DNA of 64,000 nucleotides from Holophagales bacterium (GCA_016716705.1 JADJVF010000009.1:129331-193330), one strand, 5' to 3'; shown: positions 17,580 through 27,284, counted from the first letter of the stretch. Notes: generated from the letters alone by a model not told the origin. Made by a program: numbers and translations.

Positions 17580-19603
17580 TGGAGGGTGCAAGTCCCGACG
17601 GGACGCTGCTCCTCGGCTCGATCCTCCTCCTCGCCCTGAGCGGCGTTCCGGGTCTCTTCGCCCGGAAAGGGGGCTCCGGCGGAGAGCGGCTCGCGACGCT
17701 CCTGGCCTGCGTCGCCTCGGCCGCCGGCCTCGTCCCGGCCGTGCGAATCCTGTTCTTCGGCGCCGGGTTCCGGATGGAGCTCCCGAGCCCTCTCCCTGGC
17801 GGGCCGATCCTCCTGGCGGCCGATCCGCTCTCGGCACTCTTCCTCCTTCCGGTCTTTCTCGTCCCGGCGCTCGGCGCGGTCTACGGCCTCGGCTACTGGG
17901 CCGAGGCCGAGCACCTCCGCGACGGGCGGAAGCTGCGCTTCTTCATGGGCCTCCTCGCGGCTTCGATGGCGGCCGTCCTCGTCGCCCGGAGCGGCGTCGC
18001 CTTCGTCGTCGCGTGGGAGGTGATGGCGCTCGCCGCCTTCTTCGCCGCGACGACCGAGGATCGCCAGCCGGCGGTGCGGGAGGCGGGCTGGATCTACCTC
18101 GTCGCGACGCACGCCGGGACGCTCGGTCTGTTCGGGATGACGGCCGTCCTTCGGGCGACCACCGGCTCCTTCGCGTGGGAGGCGCCCGAGGGGGGGCTCG
18201 CGGTGACCGGTTCGGCGAGCGTCGTCTTCCTCCTCGCTCTCGTCGGCTTCGGCGCCAAGGCGGGGCTCTTCCCGTTCCACTTCTGGCTCCCGGGAGCCCA
18301 CGCGGGCGCGCCCAGCCACGTCTCGGCGGTGATGTCGGGGGTCATGCTCAAGGTGGGTCTCTACGGCATCCTCCGCATCACGTCGCTCTACGGCACGCCG
18401 CCCGCGTGGTGGGGCGGGCTCCTCCTCGTCCTCGGGGCGACATCGGCGCTCTACGGGGCCGCGCTCGCCGCGGGGCAGAACGACCTCAAGCGCCTCCTCG
18501 CCTACTCGAGCATCGAGAACGTCGGGATCATCTCGACGGGAATCGGTGTCGCCCTCCTCGGGCGGTCCGCCGCGCGGCCGGAGTGGATCGCGCTCGGTCT
18601 CGGCGGGGCGCTCCTGCACGTCCTCTTCCACTCCCTCTTCAAACCGCTCCTCTTCCTGGGTGCCGGGGCGGTGATCCACGGGACGGGGACGCGGGAGATG
18701 GACCTCATGGGCGGCCTGCTGAAGAAGATGCCGAAGACGGGCGCCGCCTTCGCGATCGGGTGCGCGGCCGTCGCGGCCCTGCCGCCCCTCAACGGCTTCT
18801 TCTCGGAGTTCCTCGTCTACCTCGGCCTCCTCCGGGCCTTCTCGGGGCCGGGCGAGGCGCTCCTCGCCGGGTTCGCCGCCCCGGCGCTCGCGCTGGCGGG
18901 GGGCGTCGCGCTGGCGGCGTTCGTGAAGCTCTTCGGGGTGGTCTTCCTCGGGAACCCGCGCTCGGAGAAGGCCGCGCACGCCCACGAGCCGGGCAACTTC
19001 ATGCGCGTTCCGATCCTCCTCCTGGCCGCGGCCTGTCTCGCGGCCGGGCTTCTCTCGCCGCTCCTGGCTCCCGGGCTCGACGCGGCGACGGCCGCGTGGG
19101 CGGCGAAGAGCCGCGTCGGGATTCCCGCACTCGCCGCGGTCGCCCCGCTGGCGACCGTCGCGACCTGGGGCGCCGCGCTCCTCGGGCTCCTCGCCCTCAC
19201 CGCCGCCGCGACCGCTTTCCTCATCCGCAGGCGCACGGTTTCGCGGGGCCCGACGTGGGACTGCGGCTACGCCCGACCGACGGCGCGGATGCAGTACACG
19301 GGGAGCTCCTTCGGCGACTGGATCGCGGCCCGCCTGACGCCCCGCGTCGCCGCAACCCTCCTCGAGGAGCGCCTTCCGGAGGGGATCTTTCCGCGGGGCG
19401 CGCGCGTTTCCGCAGCGGCGCCCGCCCGCGACCCGGTTCTCCTCCGGCTCCTCGAGCCCTTCGCCCAGCGCTGGGCCCGCCGCTTCTACGATCTTCACGC
19501 CCTGCAGGAGGGGCGGCTCACGATCTACCTCGTCTACGTCCTCGGGACCCTCATCGCGCTCCTGGCGTGGAGCGTTCTCCGCGGGTGGTTCCCGCCCCAG
19601 TGA
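17579..19603 (+). CDS. HyfB-like antiporter subunit, copy 1
   Basis: 674 residues and about 14-16 membrane helices, related to HyfB/HycC and NuoL/M proton-translocating subunits. Antiporter charges are present: Glu in AWEVMALAAFF, Lys in GFGAKAGLFPFHFWLPGAHA, His in HVSAVMSG and Lys in VMLKVGLYG. The C-terminus has the HyfB-type signature WDCGYARPTARMQYTGSSF and one further helix. ATG 17579 overlaps the regulator's stop. It would carry protons or sodium across the cytoplasmic membrane, coupled to the hydrophilic arm encoded downstream. Confidence 0.88.
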   Translation: MEGASPDGTLLLGSILLLALSGVPGLFARKGGSGGERLATLLACVASAAGLVPAVRILFFGAGFRMELPSPLPGGPILLAADPLSALFLLPVFLVPALGAVYGLGYWAEAEHLRDGRKLRFFMGLLAASMAAVLVARSGVAFVVAWEVMALAAFFAATTEDRQPAVREAGWIYLVATHAGTLGLFGMTAVLRATTGSFAWEAPEGGLAVTGSASVVFLLALVGFGAKAGLFPFHFWLPGAHAGAPSHVSAVMSGVMLKVGLYGILRITSLYGTPPAWWGGLLLVLGATSALYGAALAAGQNDLKRLLAYSSIENVGIISTGIGVALLGRSAARPEWIALGLGGALLHVLFHSLFKPLLFLGAGAVIHGTGTREMDLMGGLLKKMPKTGAAFAIGCAAVAALPPLNGFFSEFLVYLGLLRAFSGPGEALLAGFAAPALALAGGVALAAFVKLFGVVFLGNPRSEKAAHAHEPGNFMRVPILLLAAACLAAGLLSPLLAPGLDAATAAWAAKSRVGIPALAAVAPLATVATWGAALLGLLALTAAATAFLIRRRTVSRGPTWDCGYARPTARMQYTGSSFGDWIAARLTPRVAATLLEERLPEGIFPRGARVSAAAPARDPVLLRLLEPFAQRWARRFYDLHALQEGRLTIYLVYVLGTLIALLAWSVLRGWFPPQ

Positions 19604-21567
19604 GCCTCCCCCTCGTCCTCGGCGGGGCGTTCCTCTGCGTGGCCGGGGGCGTGCCCGGACTGTTCCTCCCGCCCGGCGCCGCCGCGCGGCGGATCGCGAC
19701 GGCAGGCTCCGTGGGCGGGTCCCTCCTCGGCCTCGCGGGGGCGGTGAGCGTCGCGGTGACGGGGCGCGTCGAGGCCCTGACTCGGGCCTGGCCTCTTCCG
19801 GGGGCGGCGCTCCACGTCGAGCTCGACGCCCTCTCGGCGATCTTCCTGGTCCCGCTCTTCCTCGTCTCGGCCCTCGCGGCGATCAGCGGCGCCCGCTCCT
19901 TCGGCGATGACGAGCACCCCTCCGACGCGCGACGGACCCGTTTCTTCTTCGGTCTCATGACGGGCGCGATCGCTGTCGTCCTCGTCGCGCGCAACGGGCT
20001 CCTCTTCCTCGCGGCATGGGAGGTGATGGCCCTCTCGGCCTTCTTCCTCATCACGGCCGACCGGCAGTCCCGCGAGTCGCGCGACGCGGGGCGGCTCTAC
20101 CTCTTCTCGACCCACGTCGCGACACTCGGCCTCTTCGGGTTCTTCTCGCAGCTCAGGTCCCTCACGGGCTCGACCGAGCTCGTGCCGCTCCCGCCCGGAG
20201 TCGCCGGGACCGACGCCGGCACCGCCCTCTTCGCCCTCGCGCTCTTCGGGTTCGGCTTCAAGGCCGGCATCCTTCCGCTCCACTTCTGGCTGCCGCCGGC
20301 GCACGCCGCGGCTCCGGCGCACGTCTCGGCGCTGATGTCGGGCGTCCTCATCAAGACGGGGATCTACGGCATCCTCCGTTTCACCTCGCTCGTCCCCGAC
20401 CCGCCGGCCGCCTGGGGCGACGTGCTCCTCGTCCTCGGCGTGGCCTCGGCCGTCCTGGGCGTGGCCTTCGCGCTCGGGCAGCACGACCTCAAGCGCCTCC
20501 TGGCGTGGCACAGCGTCGAGAACATCGGGATCATCGTCCTCGGCCTCGGGGCCGGCCTCGCGGGGCGCGCGGCGGGCCGGCCGGATTGGGCGCTGCTGGG
20601 ATTCGCGGGCGCGCTCTTCCACGTCGTCAACCACGGTCTCTTCAAGTCCCTCCTCTTTCTCGGAGCGGGCGAGGTCGTCCACGTCGCCGGGACGCGCGAC
20701 ATGGACCGGATGGGGGGCTTCGGCCGCGTTCTCCCGAAGACGGCGTTCTTCTTCCTCGCCGGGGCCGTGGCGATCTCGGGCCTCCCGCCGCTGAACGGCT
20801 TCGCGAGCGAGTGGCTCGTCTACCTCGGCCTCTTCGACAGGGCCCGCGCCTCGGGCTCCGACGCGCTTCGGGCCGCCTTCGCCGCGCCGGCGCTCGCCCT
20901 CACCGGGGCGCTCGCCCTCGCCTGTTTCGTGAAGGCGCACGGGTCCGTCTTCCTCGGGAGCCCGCGGGGCGATCCGCCGCACGCGCACGGCGAGCCCGCC
21001 GCGCACGTGGCGCCGATGGCGATTCTCGCCGGGGCCTGCGCGCTCCTGGGTCTCTGGCCCGCGGGGATCGCGCCGGCCCTCGCGCGCGCCGCCGCCATCG
21101 CCGCGCCCGGCCCGGTCCCGACCGTGACGCTCGCCGAGCTCGCCTCCCTCGTCACGGTCGGCCTCTCGGCGCTCGCGCTCGTCCTCCTGCTCGGCGTCGT
21201 GGCCCTGTTCCTGAGGCGGAAGCTCGCCGTGGCCGCTCCGACGGCAGGGCCGACATGGGACTGCGGGTATGCCCGGCCGACCGCCCGGATGCAGTACACG
21301 GCCTCTTCGTTCGCGCGCGGGCCCGTCGGCTACTTCGGCTGGGCGCTCCGTCCGCGCGCCAAGGGCGCTCCCGTCACGAAGCTGTTCCCCGTCTCGGCCA
21401 GCTTCGAGAGCCACGTCCCCGACACCGTCCTCGACCGGGCCATCGTTCCGGCCTTCCGTGCCGGCGCCTGGGCCGCCCGAAAGGGGCGGATCCTCCAGCA
21501 GGGAAGGATCCAGCTCTACCTCCTCTACGTCGTCGCGACGCTCGTCGCGCTGCTGTTCAGGGTCTGA
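19600..21567 (+). CDS. HyfB-like antiporter subunit, copy 2
   Basis: 655 residues, starting with GTG overlapping the previous stop (GTGA). It is a clear paralogue of the preceding gene with the same charged motifs (AWEVMALSAFF, GFGFKAGILPLHFWLPPAHA, HVSALMSGVLIKTGIYG) and the same tail signature (WDCGYARPTARMQYTASSF). It therefore arose by tandem duplication. With HyfF the complex would have three antiporter-like units, as in complex I. Confidence 0.88.
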   Translation: MSLPLVLGGAFLCVAGGVPGLFLPPGAAARRIATAGSVGGSLLGLAGAVSVAVTGRVEALTRAWPLPGAALHVELDALSAIFLVPLFLVSALAAISGARSFGDDEHPSDARRTRFFFGLMTGAIAVVLVARNGLLFLAAWEVMALSAFFLITADRQSRESRDAGRLYLFSTHVATLGLFGFFSQLRSLTGSTELVPLPPGVAGTDAGTALFALALFGFGFKAGILPLHFWLPPAHAAAPAHVSALMSGVLIKTGIYGILRFTSLVPDPPAAWGDVLLVLGVASAVLGVAFALGQHDLKRLLAWHSVENIGIIVLGLGAGLAGRAAGRPDWALLGFAGALFHVVNHGLFKSLLFLGAGEVVHVAGTRDMDRMGGFGRVLPKTAFFFLAGAVAISGLPPLNGFASEWLVYLGLFDRARASGSDALRAAFAAPALALTGALALACFVKAHGSVFLGSPRGDPPHAHGEPAAHVAPMAILAGACALLGLWPAGIAPALARAAAIAAPGPVPTVTLAELASLVTVGLSALALVLLLGVVALFLRRKLAVAAPTAGPTWDCGYARPTARMQYTASSFARGPVGYFGWALRPRAKGAPVTKLFPVSASFESHVPDTVLDRAIVPAFRAGAWAARKGRILQQGRIQLYLLYVVATLVALLFRV

Positions 21568-21581
21568 CCCGGGGGGATCCT

Positions 21582-22484
21582 ATGATCAACACGCTCGTCC
21601 ACGTCCTCCTCGTCCTCGCGCTCCCGCCCCTCCTGCCGGGGGTGATCGCGAGGACGAAGGCGGCCTTCGCCGGCCGGAACGGCCCGCCCCTGCTCCAGGG
21701 CTACTACGACCTCGCCAGGCTCCTCCGGAAGGGGAGCGTCCTTCCCTCCGGCTCGGGGTGGGTCTTTCTCGCAGGCCCGGTCGCGGGCGTGGCGGCGCCC
21801 CTCTTCGCCTCGCTCCTCCTCCCCTTCGGCGGACACTCGGCGCCGGTCTCCTTCGCGGGCGACATGATCCTCTTCGCCTACGTGCTCGCCCTCTCGCGCT
21901 TCTTCACGGCGACCGCGGCGCTCGACACCGGCTCCGCCTTCGAAGGAATGGGGGCCGCGCGCGAGGTCGCCTTCTCGTGCCTCGCCGAGCCGGCGCTCTT
22001 CTTCGGCTTCGTGGCGCTCGCCCGGATCTCCGGCTCGCTCTCGCTCTCGACGATGCTGGGGACGGGGCCGGGCTGGGTGACGGCCGGTGCGCCGCTCGTC
22101 CTCGTCGCCGCGAGCTGGGCCGTCGTCCTCCTCGCCGAGAACTGCCGGATCCCCTTCGACGACCCGAACACCCACCTCGAGCTGACGATGATCCACGAGG
22201 TGATGGTCCTCGACCACGGCGGCCCGGCGTTCGGCCTCGTCCTCTACGGGGCGTCGGTGAAGCTCTTCGTCCTCTCGGCCCTCTTCCTGCGCGTCGTCTT
22301 CCCGTTCAACGTGACCGACCCCCGCCTCGACTGGATCGCGTTCGTCGCCGGGATCCTCCTCGTCGCCCTCTCGATCGGCGTCGTCGAGTCGGTCATGGCG
22401 AGGCTCCGGCTCGTCAAGGTGCCGCAGCTCCTCGTCGGGGCCTGCGTCCTGTCGGCCTTCGGCATGCTCCTGCTGGCACGGTGA
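21582..22484 (+). CDS. HyfC/NuoH-like membrane subunit
   Basis: 300 residues, about eight helices. NuoH/HyfC marks are GPPLLQGYYDLARLLRKG in the first cytoplasmic loop and the acidic loop NCRIPFDDPNTHLELTMIHE, which in complex I lines the quinone/proton connection. This subunit joins the hydrophilic arm to the membrane arm. ATG start 6 nt after GGGGGGAT. Confidence 0.9.
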   Translation: MINTLVHVLLVLALPPLLPGVIARTKAAFAGRNGPPLLQGYYDLARLLRKGSVLPSGSGWVFLAGPVAGVAAPLFASLLLPFGGHSAPVSFAGDMILFAYVLALSRFFTATAALDTGSAFEGMGAAREVAFSCLAEPALFFGFVALARISGSLSLSTMLGTGPGWVTAGAPLVLVAASWAVVLLAENCRIPFDDPNTHLELTMIHEVMVLDHGGPAFGLVLYGASVKLFVLSALFLRVVFPFNVTDPRLDWIAFVAGILLVALSIGVVESVMARLRLVKVPQLLVGACVLSAFGMLLLAR

Positions 22485-22488
22485 TGCG

Positions 22489-23130
22489 ATGACGCACCCC
22501 GTCGACATCCTCCTCGTCGTCGTCATCCTGCTGAACTTCCTCGTCCTCGGGACGCCGGCCCTCCGGATGACCATCCGCGCCGCCGCTCTCCAGGGGGCGG
22601 TCCTGGCGGTCCTTCCGCTCCTCGTTCACCGCGGATTCGGCTGGCGGGTCGCGGCGATCGCGATCGCGACGATGGGAATCAAGGGGATCCTGATCCCGGG
22701 CCTTCTCGAGAAGGCGATGCGCGACATCCACATCCGGCACGAGGTGGAGCCCTACGTCGGATTCGTCCCGTCGCTCTTCCTCTGCGCCGTCGGGACGGGC
22801 CTGGCGATCCTCTTCGCCGGGAACCTCCCGCTCGCGCCGGAGCATGTCGGGACCCTCCTCGTCCCCGCCTCCCTCGCGACGCTCCTCTCCGGCTTCCTCG
22901 TCCTGACGACGCGGCGAAAGGCGATCTCGCAGGTCGTCGGCTACCTGATCCTCGAGAACGGCATCTTCATCTTCGGCCAGCTCCTCATCGAGGCGATGCC
23001 CTTCCTCGTCGAGGCGGGGGTCCTCCTCGACCTCTTCGTCGGCATCTTCATCATGGGGATCGTCATCAACCACATCCGGCAGGAGTTCTCGTCCCTCGAC
23101 ACGGAGCTCCTCTCGGAGCTGAAGGACTGA
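22489..23130 (+). CDS. HyfE-like membrane subunit
   Basis: 213 residues with about seven helices, related to hydrogenase-4 component E. Its C-terminal half resembles NuoK (GYLILENGIFIFGQLLIEAMPFLVEAGVLLDLFVG, with membrane-embedded Glu residues). The start lies four bases after the HyfC stop. Confidence 0.85.
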   Translation: MTHPVDILLVVVILLNFLVLGTPALRMTIRAAALQGAVLAVLPLLVHRGFGWRVAAIAIATMGIKGILIPGLLEKAMRDIHIRHEVEPYVGFVPSLFLCAVGTGLAILFAGNLPLAPEHVGTLLVPASLATLLSGFLVLTTRRKAISQVVGYLILENGIFIFGQLLIEAMPFLVEAGVLLDLFVGIFIMGIVINHIRQEFSSLDTELLSELKD

Positions 23131-23146
23131 GCGGGAGGAGAAGAGA

Positions 23147-24580
23147 GTGGAGATCGCCCTCGTCCTCCTCCCCCTGGCGGGCGCCGTCGCGGCGGCCGCC
23201 GTCCCGTCGCAGAAGGCCCGGCCGCTCGTCGTCCCGGTCGTGTCGGTCCTCCACGTCGCGCTCTTCGCCACGATCCTCGCCGGGGGCGTCAGCTCCGGTC
23301 GCGGTGTCTGGCTGAGGCTCGACCCGCTCGCCACCGTCATCCTCGGAACGGTGAGCGTCCTCTTCCTCCTCATCGCCTTCTACGTGCCGGGGTATCTCGA
23401 GCTGCGCCCCGACCGCGACAACCGGGTCTTCTGCGCGGTCCTTCTCTTCTTCCTGGCGATGACGTCCCTCCTCGCGCTCGCCCAGCACCTCGGGCTCCTC
23501 TGGGTCGCGATGGAGGCGACGACGCTCGCCACGGCGCCGCTCCTCTACTTCAACAGGACCGCCCGGTCGCTCGAGGCGACCTGGAAGTACCTGATGATCG
23601 GGTCGGTCGGGATCGCGATCGCGCTCCTCGGCTCGCTCTTCCTCGCCTACTCCGCCCACCTCGGCGGAGGTGAGCCGTCGCTCCTGTTCGAGGACCTCCT
23701 CGCCGGGGCGGGCTCGTTCTCGCGGCCCTGGCTGCGCGCCGCGTTCGTCCTCCTCCTCGTCGGCTACGGGACGAAGATGGGGCTGGCGCCGCTCCACACC
23801 TGGAAGCCCGACGCCTACGGCGAGGCGCCGGGGCTCGTCGGCGCGCTCCTGGCCGGCGGGATGACGAACTGCGCGTTCCTCGCGCTCCTGCGCGTCTACC
23901 GCGTCGTGAACGCGGCGGGAGAGGGAGCCTTCGCCCGCGAGCTCCTCGTCTTCATGGGGCTCGCCTCCATCGGGCTCGCGGCCGTCTTCGTCGTGAGGCA
24001 GCGCGACATCAAGCGGATGCTCGCCTACTCGAGCGTCGAGCACGTCGGGATCCTCGTCCTCGGGATCGGCCTCGGCGGGATCGGCGTCTTCGGCGCGCTC
24101 CTCCACGCGATCAACAACGGCCTGACGAAGGGGATCCTCTTCCTCTCCGCGGGGAACATCCAGCGCGCCTACGGGAGCAAGAGCACCGACGAGATCTCGG
24201 GGGCCATCTCGCGCCTCCCCATCTCGGGGAGCCTCTTCCTCGTCGGCTTCTTCGCGATCACCGGCTCCCCGCCGTTCGGCCCGTTCGTCAGCGAGTTCAC
24301 CATCGTGAACGCCGCGATCGGGGGAGGGCACCCGGTCGCCGGAACGCTCTTCCTCGTCCTCCTCGGCATCATCTTCATCGGGATGGGCTCGACCGTCCTC
24401 TCCGCCGTCCAGGGGCGGCCGGGGACCGCCTCGGCGGGGACACCGTACAAGGACGACCTGGCCCGGACCGCTCCGATCCTCGTCGCGGCCGCGCTCGTCC
24501 TCCTCCTCGGCCTCTACCTTCCCGCCCCTCTCGTGAGCCTCCTCGAAAAGGCCTCGGCCGGCCTGGAGGCCCGGCCATGA
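23147..24580 (+). CDS. HyfF-like antiporter subunit
   Basis: 477 residues, about 14 helices, GTG start with GGGAGGAG upstream. Antiporter signatures: WVAMEATTLATAPLLYF (Glu), GTKMGLAPLHTWKPDAYGEAP (Lys) and YSSVEHVGILVLGIG. It is shorter than the two HyfB paralogues and lacks their WDCGYARP tail, as in Hyf operons. The next gene starts inside its stop (ATGA). Confidence 0.88.
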   Translation: MEIALVLLPLAGAVAAAAVPSQKARPLVVPVVSVLHVALFATILAGGVSSGRGVWLRLDPLATVILGTVSVLFLLIAFYVPGYLELRPDRDNRVFCAVLLFFLAMTSLLALAQHLGLLWVAMEATTLATAPLLYFNRTARSLEATWKYLMIGSVGIAIALLGSLFLAYSAHLGGGEPSLLFEDLLAGAGSFSRPWLRAAFVLLLVGYGTKMGLAPLHTWKPDAYGEAPGLVGALLAGGMTNCAFLALLRVYRVVNAAGEGAFARELLVFMGLASIGLAAVFVVRQRDIKRMLAYSSVEHVGILVLGIGLGGIGVFGALLHAINNGLTKGILFLSAGNIQRAYGSKSTDEISGAISRLPISGSLFLVGFFAITGSPPFGPFVSEFTIVNAAIGGGHPVAGTLFLVLLGIIFIGMGSTVLSAVQGRPGTASAGTPYKDDLARTAPILVAAALVLLLGLYLPAPLVSLLEKASAGLEARP

Positions 24581-26103
24581 CCGCGGCCGTCTTCAGCCGC
24601 ACGCGGAACGGGTCCGCGCTCCCGCTCGCGAAAGTGCCGGTCGTCCCGTTCGACTCGTTCCGCGGCGCGCTCCTGGGCGAGCTCGCCGAAGGGCGGCGGC
24701 TCGTCGCGTTCTTCGCCGCGCCGGAACCGGGAGCCGCCGCCGCGCTCTGGGCGGTCCTCGCCGACGACGGACCCGGGACGCTCGGCGTGGCTCGCACCGT
24801 CCTCGAGGACGACGGCTTCCCGTCGCTGACTCCGGCCGCGCCGCAGGCGCACCTCTTCGAGCGGGAGATGGCCGAGCAGCTCGGCCTGAGGCCCCAGGGG
24901 CACCCGTGGCTCAAGCCGGTCCGCTACCGGCCCTCGTGGCGTCCGGGCCACGACGCGTGGGGGCGGAGCGAGGGCGAGCCGATCCTGCCCGCCGTCGGCG
25001 ACTTCTTCCGCGTCGAGGGGCACGAGGTTCACGAGGTCGCCGTCGGCCCCGTCCACGCGGGCGTCATCGAGCCGGGGCACTTCCGGTTCCAGTGCCACGG
25101 CGAGCGCGTCTTCCACCTCGAGATCGCCCTCGGCTTCCAGCACCGCGGCGTCGAGGAGTCGCTCCTCGGCGGTCCCCACCGGCAGACCACCGCCCGGATC
25201 GAGACGCTCGCCGGCGACACGACGATCGGCCACGCGACGGCCTGGGCGCAGGCCGTCGAGGCGCTCTCGGCGCGCTCCGCCCCGCCGCGCGCGCAGGCGA
25301 TGAGAGGCATCGCGCTCGAGCTCGAGCGCCTCGCGAACCACGCGGGCGACCTCGGCGCCCTCGCCGGCGACGTCGGGTTCCTGCCGACGGCGTCCTTCTG
25401 CGGGCGGCTCCGGGGCGACTTCCTGAACATGACCGCCCTCCTCTGCGGCAACCGCTTCGGCCGCGGCCTCGTCCGGCCCGGCGGGACGCTCGTCGACCTC
25501 GACGAGGCGCTCGCCGCCGAGCTCGGCCGCCGGCTCGAAGAGACGATGAAGGACCTGCGCGGGGCGGCCGAGCTCCTCTTCGGAGCCGCGACGGTCCTGG
25601 CCCGGTTCGAGGCGACGGGCCGGGTCGACCCGGCGACGGCCGAGTCGCTCGGCCTCGTCGGCCCCGCGGCGCGGGCGTGCGGCATCGACCAGGACGTCCG
25701 GCGCGACCATCCGACCGGGATCTACCGGTTCACGCACGTCCCCGTGATGACGGCCCACGACGGCGACGTCAACGCGCGCGCCTTCGTTCGATGGCTCGAG
25801 GCGCAGCGCTCCTACGACTTCGTGAAGGCACAGCTCGCCTCCCTCCCGAAGGGTTCGATCCGCGCAGGCGAGAAGCCGATCCGCCCGGAGCACGTCGCCG
25901 TCTCTCTCGTCGAGGGGTGGCGAGGCGAGGTCTGCCACGTCGCCGTCACGGATGCCGAAGGGCGCTTCGCGCGCTACAAGGTCGTCGACCCCTCGTTCCA
26001 CAACTGGATGGGCCTGGCGATGGCGCTCCGCAACGAGGAGATCTCCGACTTCCCGCTCTGCAACAAGAGCTTCAACCTCTCCTACTGCGGGCACGACCTG
26101 TGA
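24577..26103 (+). CDS. HyfG/NuoCD-like large subunit without NiFe ligands
   Basis: 508 residues: a NuoC-like N-domain (about 1-150) fused to a NuoD-like large subunit. Conserved fold motifs are HLEIALGFQHRGVEESLLG and GIALELERLANHAGDLGAL. In true NiFe hydrogenases an N-terminal RxCGxC and a C-terminal DPCxxC bind nickel. Here the first site reads LAGDTTIGHATA with no Cys. The C-terminal site reads DFPLCNKSFNLSYCGHDL, whose two Cys are eight residues apart, not CxxC. The protein cannot form a standard NiFe centre and belongs with Ehr (energy-converting hydrogenase related) subunits. Its substrate is unknown. Confidence 0.88.
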   Translation: MTAAVFSRTRNGSALPLAKVPVVPFDSFRGALLGELAEGRRLVAFFAAPEPGAAAALWAVLADDGPGTLGVARTVLEDDGFPSLTPAAPQAHLFEREMAEQLGLRPQGHPWLKPVRYRPSWRPGHDAWGRSEGEPILPAVGDFFRVEGHEVHEVAVGPVHAGVIEPGHFRFQCHGERVFHLEIALGFQHRGVEESLLGGPHRQTTARIETLAGDTTIGHATAWAQAVEALSARSAPPRAQAMRGIALELERLANHAGDLGALAGDVGFLPTASFCGRLRGDFLNMTALLCGNRFGRGLVRPGGTLVDLDEALAAELGRRLEETMKDLRGAAELLFGAATVLARFEATGRVDPATAESLGLVGPAARACGIDQDVRRDHPTGIYRFTHVPVMTAHDGDVNARAFVRWLEAQRSYDFVKAQLASLPKGSIRAGEKPIRPEHVAVSLVEGWRGEVCHVAVTDAEGRFARYKVVDPSFHNWMGLAMALRNEEISDFPLCNKSFNLSYCGHDL

Positions 26104-26113
26104 GGAAGCGGAG

Positions 26114-26899
26114 ATGATCAGGACCCTCCTCGCGCGGATCTCCCAGGGGCACCGGACCATGCTCTGGCCGGACGGCCCCGCTCCGGCGCTCGCGGAGCGT
26201 TACCGCGGCCTTCCGACGATCGACGCCGGGCGCTGCCCCGAGGCGTGCCGCGCCTGCGCGGACGTCTGCCCGACCGAGGCGATCTCCTTCTCCGCCGGCA
26301 AGCCCGCGATCGACCTCGGCCGCTGCCTCTTCTGTCCCGAGTGCGAGGCCGCCTGCCCCGAGAAGGCGATCTCCTTCACGCGGGACTACCGCCTCGCGGT
26401 CCGCTCGCGGGACGACCTTCGCCTCGATGGGGCGGCCCTGCCGCTCGCGAAGGCGCTCGATGCGAAGCTCCTCTCCCTCTTCGGCCGGTCGCTGAAGCTC
26501 CGGCAGGTGAGCGCGGGCGGCTGCAACGCCTGCGAGGCCGACGTGAACGTCCTCGGGACGATCGGCTGGGACCTCGGGCGCTTCGGCATCCAGGTCGTCG
26601 CCTCGCCCCGGCACGCGGACGGGCTCCTGATCACCGGCCCCGTCACGAAGAACATGGAGCTCGCGCTGAAGAAGACGTGGGACGCCGTCCCCCCGCCGAA
26701 GATCGTGATCGCCGTCGGCGCCTGCGCGATCTCGGGCGGGCCGTACTACGACCGCCCCGAGCAGCTCGGCGGCGCGGCCTCCGTCGTCCCCGTCGACCTC
26801 TTCGTCCCCGGCTGCCCGCCCCACCCTCTCACCATCCTCGACGGCCTCCTCCGCCTCCTCGGGAAGCTCGAGGACGAAGGACGGGTCGCGCCACGCTGA
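26114..26899 (+). CDS. Fused HyfH-HyfI: ferredoxin plus NuoB-like small subunit
   Basis: 261 residues. Residues 35-95 bind two [4Fe-4S] clusters (CPEACRACADVCPTEA and CLFCPECEAACPEKA). Residues 115-250 are a NuoB/HyfI small subunit with all four proximal-cluster Cys (GGCNACEADVN, GACAISGG and PGCPPHP). These two subunits are separate in E. coli hyf. The fusion shortens the electron path. Intact cluster ligands with a missing Ni site next door show the complex is meant to move electrons, not to be a dead relic. ATG start with AGGAAGCGGAG upstream. Confidence 0.88.
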   Translation: MIRTLLARISQGHRTMLWPDGPAPALAERYRGLPTIDAGRCPEACRACADVCPTEAISFSAGKPAIDLGRCLFCPECEAACPEKAISFTRDYRLAVRSRDDLRLDGAALPLAKALDAKLLSLFGRSLKLRQVSAGGCNACEADVNVLGTIGWDLGRFGIQVVASPRHADGLLITGPVTKNMELALKKTWDAVPPPKIVIAVGACAISGGPYYDRPEQLGGAASVVPVDLFVPGCPPHPLTILDGLLRLLGKLEDEGRVAPR

Positions 26900-26915
26900 T
26901 GCGAGGGACGTCCTG

Positions 26916-27284
26916 ATGCACGAGCTCTCCCTCGTCACCGAGATCTACCGCACGGCCCGCAAGGCGGTCGACGACACCGGCACCGGCCCGCACCGGATCG
27001 AGGTCGTCCGCCTCGCCGTGGGCGAGCTCGCCGCCGTGGAGCCCGACCTCCTCGTCTTCGCCTGGGAAGCGGTGACGGCGGGGACGCCCGACGCCGGCTC
27101 GCGCCTCGACGTCGACTTCCGCCCCGCGAAGCAGACCTGCGCCGGCTGCGGCGTCATCCCCGAGCGCGCGGCGGGAAGCTGGCTGCGCCTCTGTCCGCGC
27201 TGCCAGGGACCGCTCGGGATCGAGGGAGGCGACGAGCTCGACGTCCTGAACGTGACCTTCGAGGAGCCGGACGCTCCGGCCTGA
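26916..27284 (+). CDS. hypA: HypA-like nickel chaperone
   Basis: 122 residues. It starts MHELS, the conserved HypA N-terminus whose His2 binds nickel, and has a zinc ribbon (CAGCGVIP ... CPRCQGP). HypA delivers Ni to hydrogenase large subunits. It is the last gene of an operon whose large subunit has no Ni ligands, so it must serve another hydrogenase in the cell or have been retained without a target. hypB, C, D and E are not seen. hypF lies 0.9 kb away on the other strand. Confidence 0.88.
   Translation: MHELSLVTEIYRTARKAVDDTGTGPHRIEVVRLAVGELAAVEPDLLVFAWEAVTAGTPDAGSRLDVDFRPAKQTCAGCGVIPERAAGSWLRLCPRCQGPLGIEGGDELDVLNVTFEEPDAPA

Noticed and set aside
16500..19498. Open frames with PTS or NADH-dehydrogenase-like context on the minus strand
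   Set aside because: No motif supports them. They are reverse complements of the EIIA and HyfB genes.
24577..26103. Calling the operon a functional hydrogenase-4
   Set aside because: Both Ni-binding motifs are absent by inspection, so formate hydrogenlyase or H2 chemistry is not supported.
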